The notes: a model not told the origin generated them from the sequence alone. A stretch of DNA of 54,899 bases from Actibacterium naphthalenivorans (GCF_014196965.1 NZ_JACIEQ010000007.1:1-54899), one strand, 5' to 3'. Shown: positions 9,159 through 17,390, counted from the stretch's first letter. Numbers and translations are program-made.

Positions 9159-9209
9159 CTTATAGGCGAATGGCGCCCTGTCAATGAAATTGTACTTCAT
9201 CAAATGAAA
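9159..9209 (-). promoter_or_regulatory. Promoter and IclR-type operator of cassette A
   Basis: On the + strand 9185-9209 reads TGAAA-ttgta-CTTCA-tcaaa-TGAAA, three alternating half-sites on a 10-bp period. On the minus strand it is directly followed by TTGACA (9184-9179) and then TATAAG (9164-9159, spacer 14, shorter than ideal). The transcript would run into the 9001 start. The same half-sites and spacing recur at 15340-15364 beside an IclR gene. The short spacer suggests an activator-dependent promoter. Confidence 0.55.
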
Positions 9210-9292
9210 TGCTACATAAGATCGAGGCCTGTCGCCTATCCCCGAACCGGGAACAAATGTGCGACGAGCACGCGATGCCGAGCGACTGATGA

Positions 9293-9415
9293 TGTGCGCG
9301 CGAGGTGTCGGGCGCCGCAAACCAGGCCATTGCAATGCTCGTGAGGGGGTGCGGCGTGGCTGGACTTTCAACGCCCGCCGTCAGCGCATTTGTGCAAGAG
9401 ACGCCTGAAGCATGA
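9293..9415 (+). pseudogene. Orphan C-terminal fragment of an unknown gene
   Basis: A frame open from the stop at 9290-9292 encodes 40 residues ending LSTPAVSAFVQETPEA with TGA at 9413-9415, and a strong terminator follows 12 nt later on the same strand. No start or upstream part exists. This looks like the tail of a + strand gene that lost its body in a rearrangement. The family is not recognisable. Confidence 0.3.
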
Positions 9416-9427
9416 TCTTGCTGCGAT

Positions 9428-9459
9428 GCCCGCCCCAATCTGGATGGGGCGGGCCTTTT
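9428..9459 (+). terminator. Rho-independent terminator, + strand
   Basis: A perfect 10-bp stem, GCCCGCCCCA (9428-9437) with TGGGGCGGGC (9445-9454), a 7-nt loop, then CTTTT. The T run is on the + strand, so it ends transcription coming from the left. There is no intact + strand gene there now, only the 9293-9415 fragment. Confidence 0.75.
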
Positions 9460-9502
9460 GACATTGATTTCCGAAGACTTTCGAAACCTTCTCAGGGTTG
9501 CA

Positions 9503-10933
9503 TCATGATTCCCGTGCGGTGACCAGGAACGGTGTCAGGTAAGCGCCTATGCCTTCCATCCCCCCTTCCGACCCCATTCCGCTGTCAAGCACACCACCGA
9601 AAGGTGTCTCGGGCATCGCCAGGGCGAAATGATTGACGCCCAGCATCCCGGCCTTGATGCCGGAAACGATGCGATGCCGCGTTAGCGAATCTCCGGTGAA
9701 GGCATAGGACGCGAGTCCGACCGGCATCCGATTCGCTTCTGCCAGCGCGGCGTCAATATCTTCAACCTTTGCCACCAGAGCCAGCGGGCCGAAGGGCTCT
9801 TCGTTCATGGCGCGCATGTCGGCCGTCATGTCCGCCAGTACGGTGGGGGCAAAGAACCAGCCCTGATTTCCGATCCGTGCACCGCCCGCAGCGACGCGAG
9901 CGCCCTTGGACACGGCGTCATCGTACAGCTCTTGCACTTTGGTCATCTGCGCTGGGGTTGTCAGCGGCCCCATGGCTGTCTTCGGGTCTGCCCCGTTGCC
10001 GACAGTGATTTTCCCAGCCGCTTCGGCCATACCTGAAACGAAGTCGTCATAGAGAGGGGCCTCGACCAGAAACCGCGTTGGCGAAACGCAGACCTGCCCC
10101 GCATTTCGGAACTTCCACTCTGCCGCCAGCGGAACCAACTGGGACAGATCGGCATCGCGGGCAACGATCACCGGTGCGTGGCCGCCCAGTTCCATGGTGA
10201 CTTTCTTGAGTTCATGGCCGGCGGCGCTGGCGAGCAGACGCCCGACGCGGATGGACCCGGTCAGGGAAATCTTGCGGATCTCCGGCGCCTTGATCAGCGT
10301 GTCGGAAATTTCCGCCGGATCGCCCCAGATCAACCCGATGGCCTTGGGCGGCAATCCCGCGTCAAGCAGCGCCCGGCAGATGCGCCAGGCCGTCATCGGC
10401 GTTTCCTCCGCCGGCTTCAGGACCACGGAACAGCCCGCCGCCAGCGCCGGCGCAAGTTTCTGCATCACCGTGAAGGCGGGGAAGTTCCAGGGTGTAAAGG
10501 CCGCGACCGGCCCGACGGGCCGTTGATGCACGGCCCATGTCATGTTTTCCGTCCGCGACGGGACAAGGCGGCCATAGGTGCGGCGACCCTCTTCGGCGCA
10601 CCAATCCAGAGTGTCGGCGGAAATCATCCATTCGCCCCGCGCCTGCGCCAGGGGCTTGCCCTGCTCACGGGTCATGTCGGCGGCGGCGGCGTCCGCCTGT
10701 TCCCGCATGATCGCTGCGGCAGCGCGCAGGATCTTGCCTCGTTCAAAGGGTGAAACGGCGGACCACTCGGCAAAGCCCTCGGCGGCAAGTCGCGCCGCCT
10801 CGATCGCCTCGGCCCGGCCCGCTTTGGGGATTTGGGCGATTTCGGTTTCGGTCGCCGGGTCCATCAACGGTAACGTTCCCAGGGTTCCCGTGTCCCGGGC
10901 CTCTCCGTTCAGGATGAAGGTGGGGTGAGTCAT
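9503..10933 (-). CDS. NAD(P)-dependent aldehyde dehydrogenase, succinate-semialdehyde-dehydrogenase-like
   Basis: About 476 residues of the ALDH superfamily, GabD-like. Visible motifs are FTPWNFPAF (substrate/NAD site), MELGGHAP (catalytic Glu) and NAGQVCVSPTR (catalytic Cys), plus the NEEPFGP motif. Two ATGs six bases apart follow GGGAGG; the second (10933) has the better spacing, while the first (10939) overlaps the preceding stop as ATGA. It is the last gene of operon C after the CoA-transferase and enoyl-CoA hydratase. It probably oxidises a semialdehyde product to a carboxylic acid; the chain length is unknown. Confidence 0.9.
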   Translation of the reverse strand: MTHPTFILNGEARDTGTLGTLPLMDPATETEIAQIPKAGRAEAIEAARLAAEGFAEWSAVSPFERGKILRAAAAIMREQADAAAADMTREQGKPLAQARGEWMISADTLDWCAEEGRRTYGRLVPSRTENMTWAVHQRPVGPVAAFTPWNFPAFTVMQKLAPALAAGCSVVLKPAEETPMTAWRICRALLDAGLPPKAIGLIWGDPAEISDTLIKAPEIRKISLTGSIRVGRLLASAAGHELKKVTMELGGHAPVIVARDADLSQLVPLAAEWKFRNAGQVCVSPTRFLVEAPLYDDFVSGMAEAAGKITVGNGADPKTAMGPLTTPAQMTKVQELYDDAVSKGARVAAGGARIGNQGWFFAPTVLADMTADMRAMNEEPFGPLALVAKVEDIDAALAEANRMPVGLASYAFTGDSLTRHRIVSGIKAGMLGVNHFALAMPETPFGGVLDSGMGSEGGMEGIGAYLTPFLVTARES

Positions 10934-10935
10934 TG

Positions 10936-12165
10936 TCATTTCCTCCCTTGATTTGGCTCTGGCAAAGAGATTGCTCCCGTCGCGGAAAGCCGCTGGATTT
11001 CAGTGTCGTCGAGCCCCAGACCACGCAATATCGCCGAACCATCAGCCCCAAGCGCCGGTGGTGCGCGCCGGATCGTGGCAGGCGAGGCGGTCATGATCGG
11101 TGGAAACCGGACCTGTGGCGTGTCCTGTCCGGCAGGGGTGGCGACGGGCACGACCATGCCGCGCGCCTGCACCTGCGGGTCGGCAAAAACCTCCGGGATG
11201 CGGTTGATCGGTCCGCCCGGCACTCGGGCAGCCTCCATCGCGGCAAGAAGGTCAGGGCTGTTCCAGCCGGAGATCTCGCGTTCAAGTTCCGGCTCCAGCG
11301 TCGCGCGGTTGCGATTGCGCAGTTCATTGGTCAGATAGTCGGGGTGTCCAGCCAGGTCGGCCCGGCCCAGCACCCGGCACAGCGCAACAAACTGTTTGTC
11401 GTTGCCCACGGCAACGATGACATGCCCGTCAGCCGTCGCAAAGGCGCGGTAGGGCACGACATTGGGATGTGAATTGCCCATGGGGCGAGGTGTCACGCCA
11501 CCGATAAGCCAGTTCATCCCCTGATTGGCCAGAATGGCGACAGATGTATCCAGCAGGGCGCAATCGATGTACTGCCCTTCACCGGAGCGTTCGCGGTGGT
11601 GCAGGGCGGCCTGAATGGCGATGGTGGCGTAGAGGCCGGTAAAGATATCTATGACCGGCAAGCCGACCTTCACCGGGTCGTCGGCAGATTTGCCGGTGAC
11701 GCTCATCAGTCCGCCCATGCCCTGCACCAGAAAATCATAGCCGCCGCGCCCGGCATAGGGTCCGGTCTGGCCGAACCCTGTAACGGAACAATAGATCAGC
11801 CGCGGATTGATCGCGCGCAAGCTGTCATAGTCCAGCCCGTAACGCGCCAGATCGCCGGTCTTGAAATTCTCGACCAGGATATCCGCCTCGCGGGCCATGC
11901 GCCTGATGAGCGCCGACCCCTCGGGCAGGGCCATGTCAATGGCGATTGACTGCTTGTTGCGGTTGCAGGTCAGGTAATAGGCCGAAAACTGCTCTCCGCC
12001 CAGCTCGGCCGAAGGCGGCCCCCAGGCGCGCGTGTCATCGCCCGCGCCGGGTCGTTCGACCTTGATCACCTCGGCCCCCAGATCGCCCAGAATCTGCGTG
12101 GCCCAGGGTCCCGCCAGAACCCGAGAAAGATCGAGCACCCGGATCCCGTCAAGCGCGCCGGTCAT
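10936..12165 (-). CDS. CaiB/BaiF-family (class III) CoA-transferase
   Basis: A 409-residue class III CoA-transferase, moving CoA between carboxylic acids. The start ALDGIRVLDLSRVLAGPWAT and GAEVIKVERPGAGDD are typical, as is GYDFLVQGMGG with the catalytic Asp. It overlaps the enoyl-CoA hydratase gene upstream by four bases (ATGA, 12162-12165) and the ALDH start downstream. In operon C it probably activates or recycles an acid of the degradation path, using succinyl-CoA or acetyl-CoA as donor. The substrate cannot be read from the sequence. Confidence 0.9.
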   Translation of the reverse strand: MTGALDGIRVLDLSRVLAGPWATQILGDLGAEVIKVERPGAGDDTRAWGPPSAELGGEQFSAYYLTCNRNKQSIAIDMALPEGSALIRRMAREADILVENFKTGDLARYGLDYDSLRAINPRLIYCSVTGFGQTGPYAGRGGYDFLVQGMGGLMSVTGKSADDPVKVGLPVIDIFTGLYATIAIQAALHHRERSGEGQYIDCALLDTSVAILANQGMNWLIGGVTPRPMGNSHPNVVPYRAFATADGHVIVAVGNDKQFVALCRVLGRADLAGHPDYLTNELRNRNRATLEPELEREISGWNSPDLLAAMEAARVPGGPINRIPEVFADPQVQARGMVVPVATPAGQDTPQVRFPPIMTASPATIRRAPPALGADGSAILRGLGLDDTEIQRLSATGAISLPEPNQGRK

Positions 12166-12956
12166 GATCTGGATTTCTCGATGCGCGCGCGCATGGCCGC
12201 AAGCGCCCTGGTGTAGTCATCTGTTTCATGTGCAAGGGCCTGCATGGCCGATGACAGCTCCAGCGTGACGGACAGATCACGGTTATAGGCCTGACGCAGC
12301 AGCCGGCGGGTCATGCGCACGGCGTGAGGCGGATTGGCGGCAATGCGTCCGGCAATGGCGCGCGCCTCGGTCATCAGCGCGTCGTCCGGAACCACGCGGC
12401 TGACCAGCCCATAGCTCAGCGCGGTTTGCGCATCAATCGTGTCGCCGGTCAGCGCCATTTCCGAGGCGCGCGCAAAGCCCACAACGCGCGGCAGCAGCCA
12501 CGCGCCGCCATCGCCCGGCACGATGCCGATGCGGACAAAACTTTCGGCGAACGTCGCAGACGCGCCGGCGATGCGCAGGTCGCACATCAATGTCAGATCA
12601 CAACCGGCACCGACTGCGGGGCCATTGACCGCGGCGACGATGGGCAGGTCGCAATCCTCGAAGGCAAGCGGCAGCCGTTGAATCCCGGCCCGGTAGTTGC
12701 GCCGCGTGATCGCCGGAACCTTGTCCACCAGCCCTTGCCCCGGCGACATCGACTTGATGTTCCCGCCCGAGGAAAAGACGGGCCCCGCCCCCGTCAGCAC
12801 AATCACCCGGGCCTCCGGATCAGCCTGCACTTCGGTCAGCGCGGCAAGAATCGCCTCGATCATCGGTAATTCCGAAATGGCGTTGCGGGTTGCCGGCGCG
12901 TTGAGCGTCATGGTCACAATGCCCGCCGCGTCACGCTTTGTCGTTACAAGTGTCAT
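12162..12956 (-). CDS. Enoyl-CoA hydratase/isomerase (crotonase family)
   Basis: A 264-residue crotonase-fold protein. GPVFSSGGNIKSM is the oxyanion-hole loop binding the CoA thioester, and FVRIGIVPGDGGAWLLPRVVG is the second active-site loop. In that second loop one of the two acidic residues typical of rat-type hydratase is not obvious (GDGG), so isomerase or another crotonase reaction is possible. A GGGAAGAG ribosome site precedes ATG 12956. It sits between the acyl-CoA dehydrogenase pair and the CoA-transferase in one tightly packed operon, so hydration of the enoyl-CoA made by that pair is the simplest role. Confidence 0.9.
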   Translation of the reverse strand: MTLVTTKRDAAGIVTMTLNAPATRNAISELPMIEAILAALTEVQADPEARVIVLTGAGPVFSSGGNIKSMSPGQGLVDKVPAITRRNYRAGIQRLPLAFEDCDLPIVAAVNGPAVGAGCDLTLMCDLRIAGASATFAESFVRIGIVPGDGGAWLLPRVVGFARASEMALTGDTIDAQTALSYGLVSRVVPDDALMTEARAIAGRIAANPPHAVRMTRRLLRQAYNRDLSVTLELSSAMQALAHETDDYTRALAAMRARIEKSRS

Positions 12957-12973
12957 GTTCTCTTCCCTTTTCT

Positions 12974-14110
12974 TCAGCGTAGCCCGAGGCCACGGGCAAT
13001 GATTCCACGCAGGATTTCGCGGGTTCCTCCCCGTAGCGAAAAACTGGGGGCGGCGAGCAGGATGCGCCGAAACACCGCCGCATATTCGGGGTCAGACGCA
13101 TCTTCGCGCAGAACGCGCCGCGCGATTTCCGGCACGTCCTGTTCGAACAACGCACCGAGATCCTTGACGATTGCAGCCGCCAGAACCGGCTGTTCGCCCC
13201 GCGCCAGACGCCCGGCGACCGACAGCGACATCTGCCGCAGCACCATCAGCCGGGCGACCATGCGACCCAGATCGGCGGTTTCTGCCGATCCAGGGATGCG
13301 TCTGACGCAGCGCAGCAGCTCATCCACCAACACGAAGGATGAAAGGAACCGGTCCGGACCGCTGCGCTCGAACGCCAGTTCCGACATGACTTGCGCCCAG
13401 CCGTCGCCTTCCTTGCCCAAGAGGGCGTCGGGGGGCAGCGCGACATTGTCAAACGACACTTCGTTGAAGTGGTGCTCACCGCTGATGTCCAGAACCGGGC
13501 TGACGGAAATCCCCGGAAGGCTCATGTCCACGAGAACCTGACTAAAGCCGCCGTATCGGGTTTCGGCCTGGCTCGTGCGGCAAAAGACGATCATGTAATG
13601 CGCCTTGTGCGCGTAAGTCGTCCACAGCTTGGTTCCGTTCAGGACATAGCCATCAGCCGTCTTTTCGGCCCGTGTCCGCGCGGCAGCCAGATCCGATCCG
13701 CTGCCCGCCTCGCTCATGCCTATGCCGAAGAAACAGGTTCCCGCAGCGATGCGCGGCAGGATGGTCCGGCGCTGTTCCTCGGTGGCATGGCGCAGGATCA
13801 GGGGCGCGCTTTGGCGATCCGCGATCCAGTGGGCCGCGACGGGCGCCCCCGCCGCGAGCAGTTCTTCGACGACGATATGCCGGTCCACGGCACTGCGGTC
13901 ATGGCCGCCGTATGCTTTCGGCAGGGTCATGCCCAGCCAGCCACGTTCGCCCAGTTTCTTGCTGAAATCTGCGTCGAACCCGGTCCAGGATCGTGCCCGT
14001 TCGCGGGCTGGCAGATCCAAAAGCGCCTCGGCCAGAAAGGCGCGGACATCATCCCTCAGCGCCGCCTGCGCCGGAGTTGTCGTTTCAAGCGGAAATGTCG
14101 GAAGTGCCAT
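12974..14110 (-). CDS. Acyl-CoA dehydrogenase, large-type subunit (operon C)
   Basis: About 378 residues with the usual three ACAD parts: N-terminal helical domain, middle beta domain (MSEAGSGSDLAAARTRA, NGTKLWTTYAHKA), and C-terminal four-helix domain ending SLRGGTREILRGIIARGLGL. The position of the catalytic Glu of medium-chain enzymes (YEGT) reads RGGT, as in the heteromeric ACADs of steroid and bile-acid pathways. ATG 14110 overlaps by one base the stop of the smaller ACAD gene upstream; ATG 14113 is also possible. The pair 12974/14110 probably forms one heteromeric enzyme. Confidence 0.9.
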   Translation of the reverse strand: MALPTFPLETTTPAQAALRDDVRAFLAEALLDLPARERARSWTGFDADFSKKLGERGWLGMTLPKAYGGHDRSAVDRHIVVEELLAAGAPVAAHWIADRQSAPLILRHATEEQRRTILPRIAAGTCFFGIGMSEAGSGSDLAAARTRAEKTADGYVLNGTKLWTTYAHKAHYMIVFCRTSQAETRYGGFSQVLVDMSLPGISVSPVLDISGEHHFNEVSFDNVALPPDALLGKEGDGWAQVMSELAFERSGPDRFLSSFVLVDELLRCVRRIPGSAETADLGRMVARLMVLRQMSLSVAGRLARGEQPVLAAAIVKDLGALFEQDVPEIARRVLREDASDPEYAAVFRRILLAAPSFSLRGGTREILRGIIARGLGLR

Positions 14111-15114
14111 CATGCCACCTTTGCCAAGTCGCAGGCGGTCAGTGCTGGCCACAGACCCCGCTCGGGTTGGTTTTGCGCCCAGTTCGCCAGATATTCGGCC
14201 CATTGCGATTCAGATCCGTCCTCGTCGCGCCACGCCCACAGACGGCGGGTCAGCAGATGCAGGGAATATTCCTCGCTAAAGCCGATCGCCCCATGAACCT
14301 GATGCGCGATTGACGCGGCTGCCGTCGCGGCCTCTGCCGTGCGCAGCTTTGCCGCCGCCGCAGTCAGAACGAAAACCTCTTCCCCTTGTGTCATGAGCGC
14401 CTCAAAAGCTGCCAGCGCCATGTCGGCGGCAACGGTGGCGGCACAACTTTGGGTCGCAAGAATGGCCAATTGGTGTTGGATGACCTGAAACTTTCCCAGT
14501 GCGCGCCCGAATTGTTCACGCTCATTGCAATAGCGCAGGCACATATCGGCAACCGCCTCGATTGCGCCGGCCATCTGCACGGTGCGCAAGGTTGACATGA
14601 GCGCGCGCAAGGCCACGGGGGACATTGCGATACGAGCCTGCGGCGCGGTCGGTTCCTGAACGATCAGACTATCACGCGCTTCGCCCGCATGGTTGGTGCC
14701 CGGGTTCCAAAGATCGGCGGTGGTATGGATCAGCGACAGCCCGACACCGCCATCCAGTTCGGACAGGCGGACGACCGCGCGCAGATGACGCCCGAATGGC
14801 ACCGCCTCCACGCCGGCCCAAGCCAGCGCCAGAGGCCCGTCGAGCGATCCCAGCCCGGCCTGCGACAGCACCCAGTTGGCCAGCAGCGTTTCGCCCAGCG
14901 GCAGGGCGACGGCACGGGCCGCCGCCACCCGCACGGGGGCAAAGGCTTCGCGGGCAGAGAAACCGAATCCACCGTTCTCTTCGCGCAGCAAGGCAAGCGG
15001 AAAGCCCGCCTCTTCGGCAGCCGACCAGAGCGCCGGGTCGAAACCGTCGCCCCCGCAGCCGGCGAAAAGCTTCTCCGATGTCTCAAGGACCATGGAGTAT
15101 GTCGAATTGTCCAT
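14110..15114 (-). CDS. Acyl-CoA dehydrogenase, small-type subunit (operon C)
   Basis: A shorter ACAD-fold protein (about 334 residues) with a shrunken middle domain and recognisable C-terminal helices: CNEREQFGRALGKFQVIQHQ and HQVHGAIGFSEEYSLHLLTR. The FAD-binding Arg/Gln region is kept but the C-terminal catalytic loop is not. Such subunits pair with a large partner, here the next gene. Start 15114 is preferred because GAGGGTG precedes it; an in-frame ATG at 15132 has no ribosome site. First intact gene of operon C. Confidence 0.87.
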   Translation of the reverse strand: MDNSTYSMVLETSEKLFAGCGGDGFDPALWSAAEEAGFPLALLREENGGFGFSAREAFAPVRVAAARAVALPLGETLLANWVLSQAGLGSLDGPLALAWAGVEAVPFGRHLRAVVRLSELDGGVGLSLIHTTADLWNPGTNHAGEARDSLIVQEPTAPQARIAMSPVALRALMSTLRTVQMAGAIEAVADMCLRYCNEREQFGRALGKFQVIQHQLAILATQSCAATVAADMALAAFEALMTQGEEVFVLTAAAAKLRTAEAATAAASIAHQVHGAIGFSEEYSLHLLTRRLWAWRDEDGSESQWAEYLANWAQNQPERGLWPALTACDLAKVA

Positions 15115-15135
15115 TGCATCACCCTCGGCCATGGC

Positions 15136-15318
15136 TCAGACCCACCCGCTCGATGCCGACACGAAGACTGGCCCGAAGGCCGACACGAAGACTGAGCCCA
15201 CGCGGGCAAGCGCCGCCAGCGCGATGTCATAAGCGGCGATCGCAAGAAGCTTCCGCGCGACGCCAGACGCCATCGCGCCGCCTACGGCACCAAGGCCGAC
15301 AAATGCAGTTCTGGACAT
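15136..15318 (-). pseudogene. Truncated 3-hydroxyisobutyrate-dehydrogenase-like gene (N-terminus only)
   Basis: ATG 15318 follows AGGAGAG and opens MSRTAFVGLGAVGGAMASG, the NAD-binding GxGxxG start of the 3-hydroxyisobutyrate/6-phosphogluconate dehydrogenase family. After about 45 residues the frame runs into a tandem repeat (a 16-mer at 15155-15170 repeated at 15179-15194, period 24) and stops. The catalytic domain, normally about 240 more residues, is absent. It is a relic at the head of operon C, whose promoter was presumably built for it. Confidence 0.7.
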
Positions 15319-15339
15319 GGTCTCTCCTGATTCGAATGA

Positions 15340-15393
15340 TTTCACCAGCTGAAACACTATTTCATTTAAACTTTAGCGCTCCTGATGCAAAAT
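15340..15393 (+). promoter_or_regulatory. IclR-type operator and promoter between operon C and the first IclR gene
   Basis: 15340-15364 reads TTTCA-ccagc-TGAAA-cacta-TTTCA: three half-sites alternating in orientation on a 10-bp period. It is immediately followed on + by TTTAAA (15365-15370), a 17-nt spacer and CAAAAT (15388-15393), a weak promoter directed at the IclR gene at 15540. The same site lies only 22 nt before the operon C start on the minus strand, so binding could also affect operon C. Confidence 0.6.
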
Positions 15394-15539
15394 GCAACCC
15401 GGTTCGACAGGCTGTTCGCCGATCACAAAGACTGCTAGGTGAGGCTGCGGACGGGGGAATTTTTTGCTAACACATCCACTTCATTCTCGACCGGTGGAAG
15501 CGCCGGTTGGGGAAATGACAATGTTAGGGGGTAACTGAT

Positions 15540-16334
15540 ATGGCCTATCAACCGGTGATTGCGGCACTGAGGGTGCTAGACGTTCTGGCTGCGATCAGCA
15601 AGACAGCCGGAAAGGCCACTGTCGGTGAAATTCACCGCCTGACAACGCTGGACAAGGCAACGATCGTGCGAATGCTGACCACGCTGGCCCATGCCGGATA
15701 TATTGTGCGCGACAGCGACAACCGGACCTACCGCGTCACCGGTAAGACCCTGCAACTCAGCGCGGGCTACAACCGGCATCAGGCCATCGGGTCAATTGTG
15801 TCAGAGGATCTGGCGCAGTTCCGGCAATTCATTGGTTGGCCTTCGGATGTGTCGATCTTCGACGAGGACGCAATGCTGGTCGTCGAGACATCTCGGGAAA
15901 CCGAGCCGATGCGCTTTTTCCGCAAGCCCGGATATCGGGCACCGATGCTTTACACCAGCCTCGGGCGGTCCTATCTCGCCTTCTGCCCGGAAGAGGAACG
16001 GCAAGCTTTCCTGGAGCGCGCGCAGAAGAATCCCGCACCGGAATTCGCCCTCGCGCGCGCCCCGGATGCATTGGAAGCGCTGCTCGAAACCGTGCGGGCG
16101 CGGGGCTATGCCACGATGGACGATGGCTATTCGCGCGAAAACTACGAGTCGCAGTTTTTCAGCATCGGCGTCCCGATCCGGACGCACGCGCAGGTGTTCG
16201 GCTCCATGAACATCATGTATCTGCGCCGCGCCATGACACCTGATGAGGCGCGCGATCAGTTTCTCGCGCCGTTGGTCGAGGTTGCGGACAAACTGGCCGC
16301 GAAACTCGAAATGCATACGGGCGACGTCGCCTGA
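15540..16334 (+). CDS. IclR-family transcriptional regulator (first)
   Basis: A 264-residue IclR regulator. The winged helix lies at residues ~5-70 (ATVGEIHRLTTLDKATIVRM). The effector-binding GAF-like domain follows, with MLYTSLGRSYLAFCPEEER, and the last third has MNIMYLRRA and DQFLAPLVEVADKLA. It is divergent from operon C and downstream of the 15340-15393 operator/promoter, so autoregulation and control of operon C are likely. Matching half-sites upstream of cassette A (9185-9209) suggest that it also controls the BVMO block. The effector is probably an aromatic or alicyclic acid or a CoA-pathway intermediate, by family analogy only. Confidence 0.92.
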   Translation: MAYQPVIAALRVLDVLAAISKTAGKATVGEIHRLTTLDKATIVRMLTTLAHAGYIVRDSDNRTYRVTGKTLQLSAGYNRHQAIGSIVSEDLAQFRQFIGWPSDVSIFDEDAMLVVETSRETEPMRFFRKPGYRAPMLYTSLGRSYLAFCPEEERQAFLERAQKNPAPEFALARAPDALEALLETVRARGYATMDDGYSRENYESQFFSIGVPIRTHAQVFGSMNIMYLRRAMTPDEARDQFLAPLVEVADKLAAKLEMHTGDVA

Positions 16335-16386
16335 TATGTGTCGCTGCCGCGCGTCCCGACCATTCCAATCCCGAAGGACTTCCCAG

Positions 16387-16449
16387 ATGCCACAAGCCAT
16401 AGGCTTCGTGGGCCTCGGGGCTATGGGCTTCGCGCGGCCGGCTCGATAA
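16387..16449 (+). pseudogene. Second truncated hydroxyacid-dehydrogenase start
   Basis: AAGGA precedes ATG 16387, which opens 20 residues, IGFVGLGAMG being the NAD-binding turn of the 3-hydroxyisobutyrate dehydrogenase family, then stops at TAA 16447-16449. Nothing of the rest of the gene remains. Its neighbour on the other side of the IclR gene is a similar N-terminal relic on the opposite strand. Confidence 0.6.
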
Positions 16450-16478
16450 GCTGCTATCGCCACTTGGCTGTATGGGAA

Positions 16479-16529
16479 TTGTTCAAGGCGAACAACGTAC
16501 TTTCGAATTCGTCCTGGCCATTCTATGAT
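16479..16529 (+). promoter_or_regulatory. Operator and promoter of the second IclR gene
   Basis: A perfect inverted repeat TTGTTC-aaggc-GAACAA (16479-16495) with the 5-nt spacer seen at the other IclR sites. Five bases later comes TTTCGA (16501-16506), then 17 nt and TATGAT (16524-16529), a plausible promoter 28 bases before the IclR start. Position and geometry suggest an autoregulatory IclR site. Confidence 0.55.
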
Positions 16530-16556
16530 AGGCTGAAAAGCCGAATGGAGTGAGGC

Positions 16557-17390
16557 ATGAAAGAGGTGCAAGGGATCGTCGGCGAGGAAAAGGCAAACGA
16601 GACGACGCGCGGCGCTCAGAAGTTTGTCGGCGCAGTCGAGAATGCCATTTCCATCTTGCGTTTCCTGTCCCATGACCACGCGGCGTCGGGTGTCGCCCGA
16701 ATTGCACGTGAAACCGGCATCAACGTTTCGACCACGTTCAACATCCTGCGCACCTTGGCGAATGAGGGTCTGATTTCGATGAATCCGGCGACTAAGGAAT
16801 ATAGACCCGGACTCGGCCTTCTCGAATTCTCCATTCCCCTGCTTGGCACCAACCAGATCGATCTGCTGCACCCTGTCCTGGAGCAGCTTTCGGTCGGGCA
16901 CCGGGCGTTAATCGGCCTGTGGAAAGTCACGCCCCATGACCGCATCGTGCTTGTGGATCGCGTCGTGGAAGGCAAGACGGTCCGTGTCGACATGGCGCTC
17001 GGATCGCGCCTCCCGGCTCTTGCCGGCGCAGTGGGCCGCTGCATCGCGGCGACCCGCCGACTGCCGAAATCGGAACTGCAACGCCGGTTCAACTCGCTAC
17101 GCTGGCAGAACGCACCGACTTTCGAGGAGTATGCCGCAGACGTGGAGCGTGCCCAGTTGACGGGTTACGCCTTCGACCACGGGAACCTCTTCCAGGGGCT
17201 CGACATTGCGGCCGCCGTCATCGTTGATCACGAGGGCCGGGCGCGCTTCGGTATCAGCGGCATTGCCATCATGGGCCAGATGACGAAGACGGAACTCGAC
17301 GCATTGGCCCGCGAACTGCGGGATACGACGAACCGCGTTTCCGCCAATCTTTACGGCACCCACGAGGACCCGCGCGTGACGGATGCCTAG
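16557..17390 (+). CDS. IclR-family transcriptional regulator (second)
   Basis: A 277-residue IclR regulator with an ~20-residue N-terminal extension. The helix-turn-helix is GVARIARETGINVSTTFNIL (about 48-67). The C-terminal effector domain contains GSRLPALAGAVGRCIAATRR and GLDIAAAVIVDHEGRARFGIS. A GGAG/GAGG ribosome site precedes ATG 16557. It lies next to operon D, which points away from it, and behind the first IclR gene, from which it is very different. By position it could control operon D, but its palindrome (TTGTTC/GAACAA) was not found upstream of operon D. Confidence 0.92.
   Translation: MKEVQGIVGEEKANETTRGAQKFVGAVENAISILRFLSHDHAASGVARIARETGINVSTTFNILRTLANEGLISMNPATKEYRPGLGLLEFSIPLLGTNQIDLLHPVLEQLSVGHRALIGLWKVTPHDRIVLVDRVVEGKTVRVDMALGSRLPALAGAVGRCIAATRRLPKSELQRRFNSLRWQNAPTFEEYAADVERAQLTGYAFDHGNLFQGLDIAAAVIVDHEGRARFGISGIAIMGQMTKTELDALARELRDTTNRVSANLYGTHEDPRVTDA

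Noticed and set aside
9428-9459. Terminator of the minus-strand aldehyde dehydrogenase gene
   Set aside because: The T run is on the + strand; read leftward the stem is followed by ATCGC, not T's. Some two-way effect remains possible.
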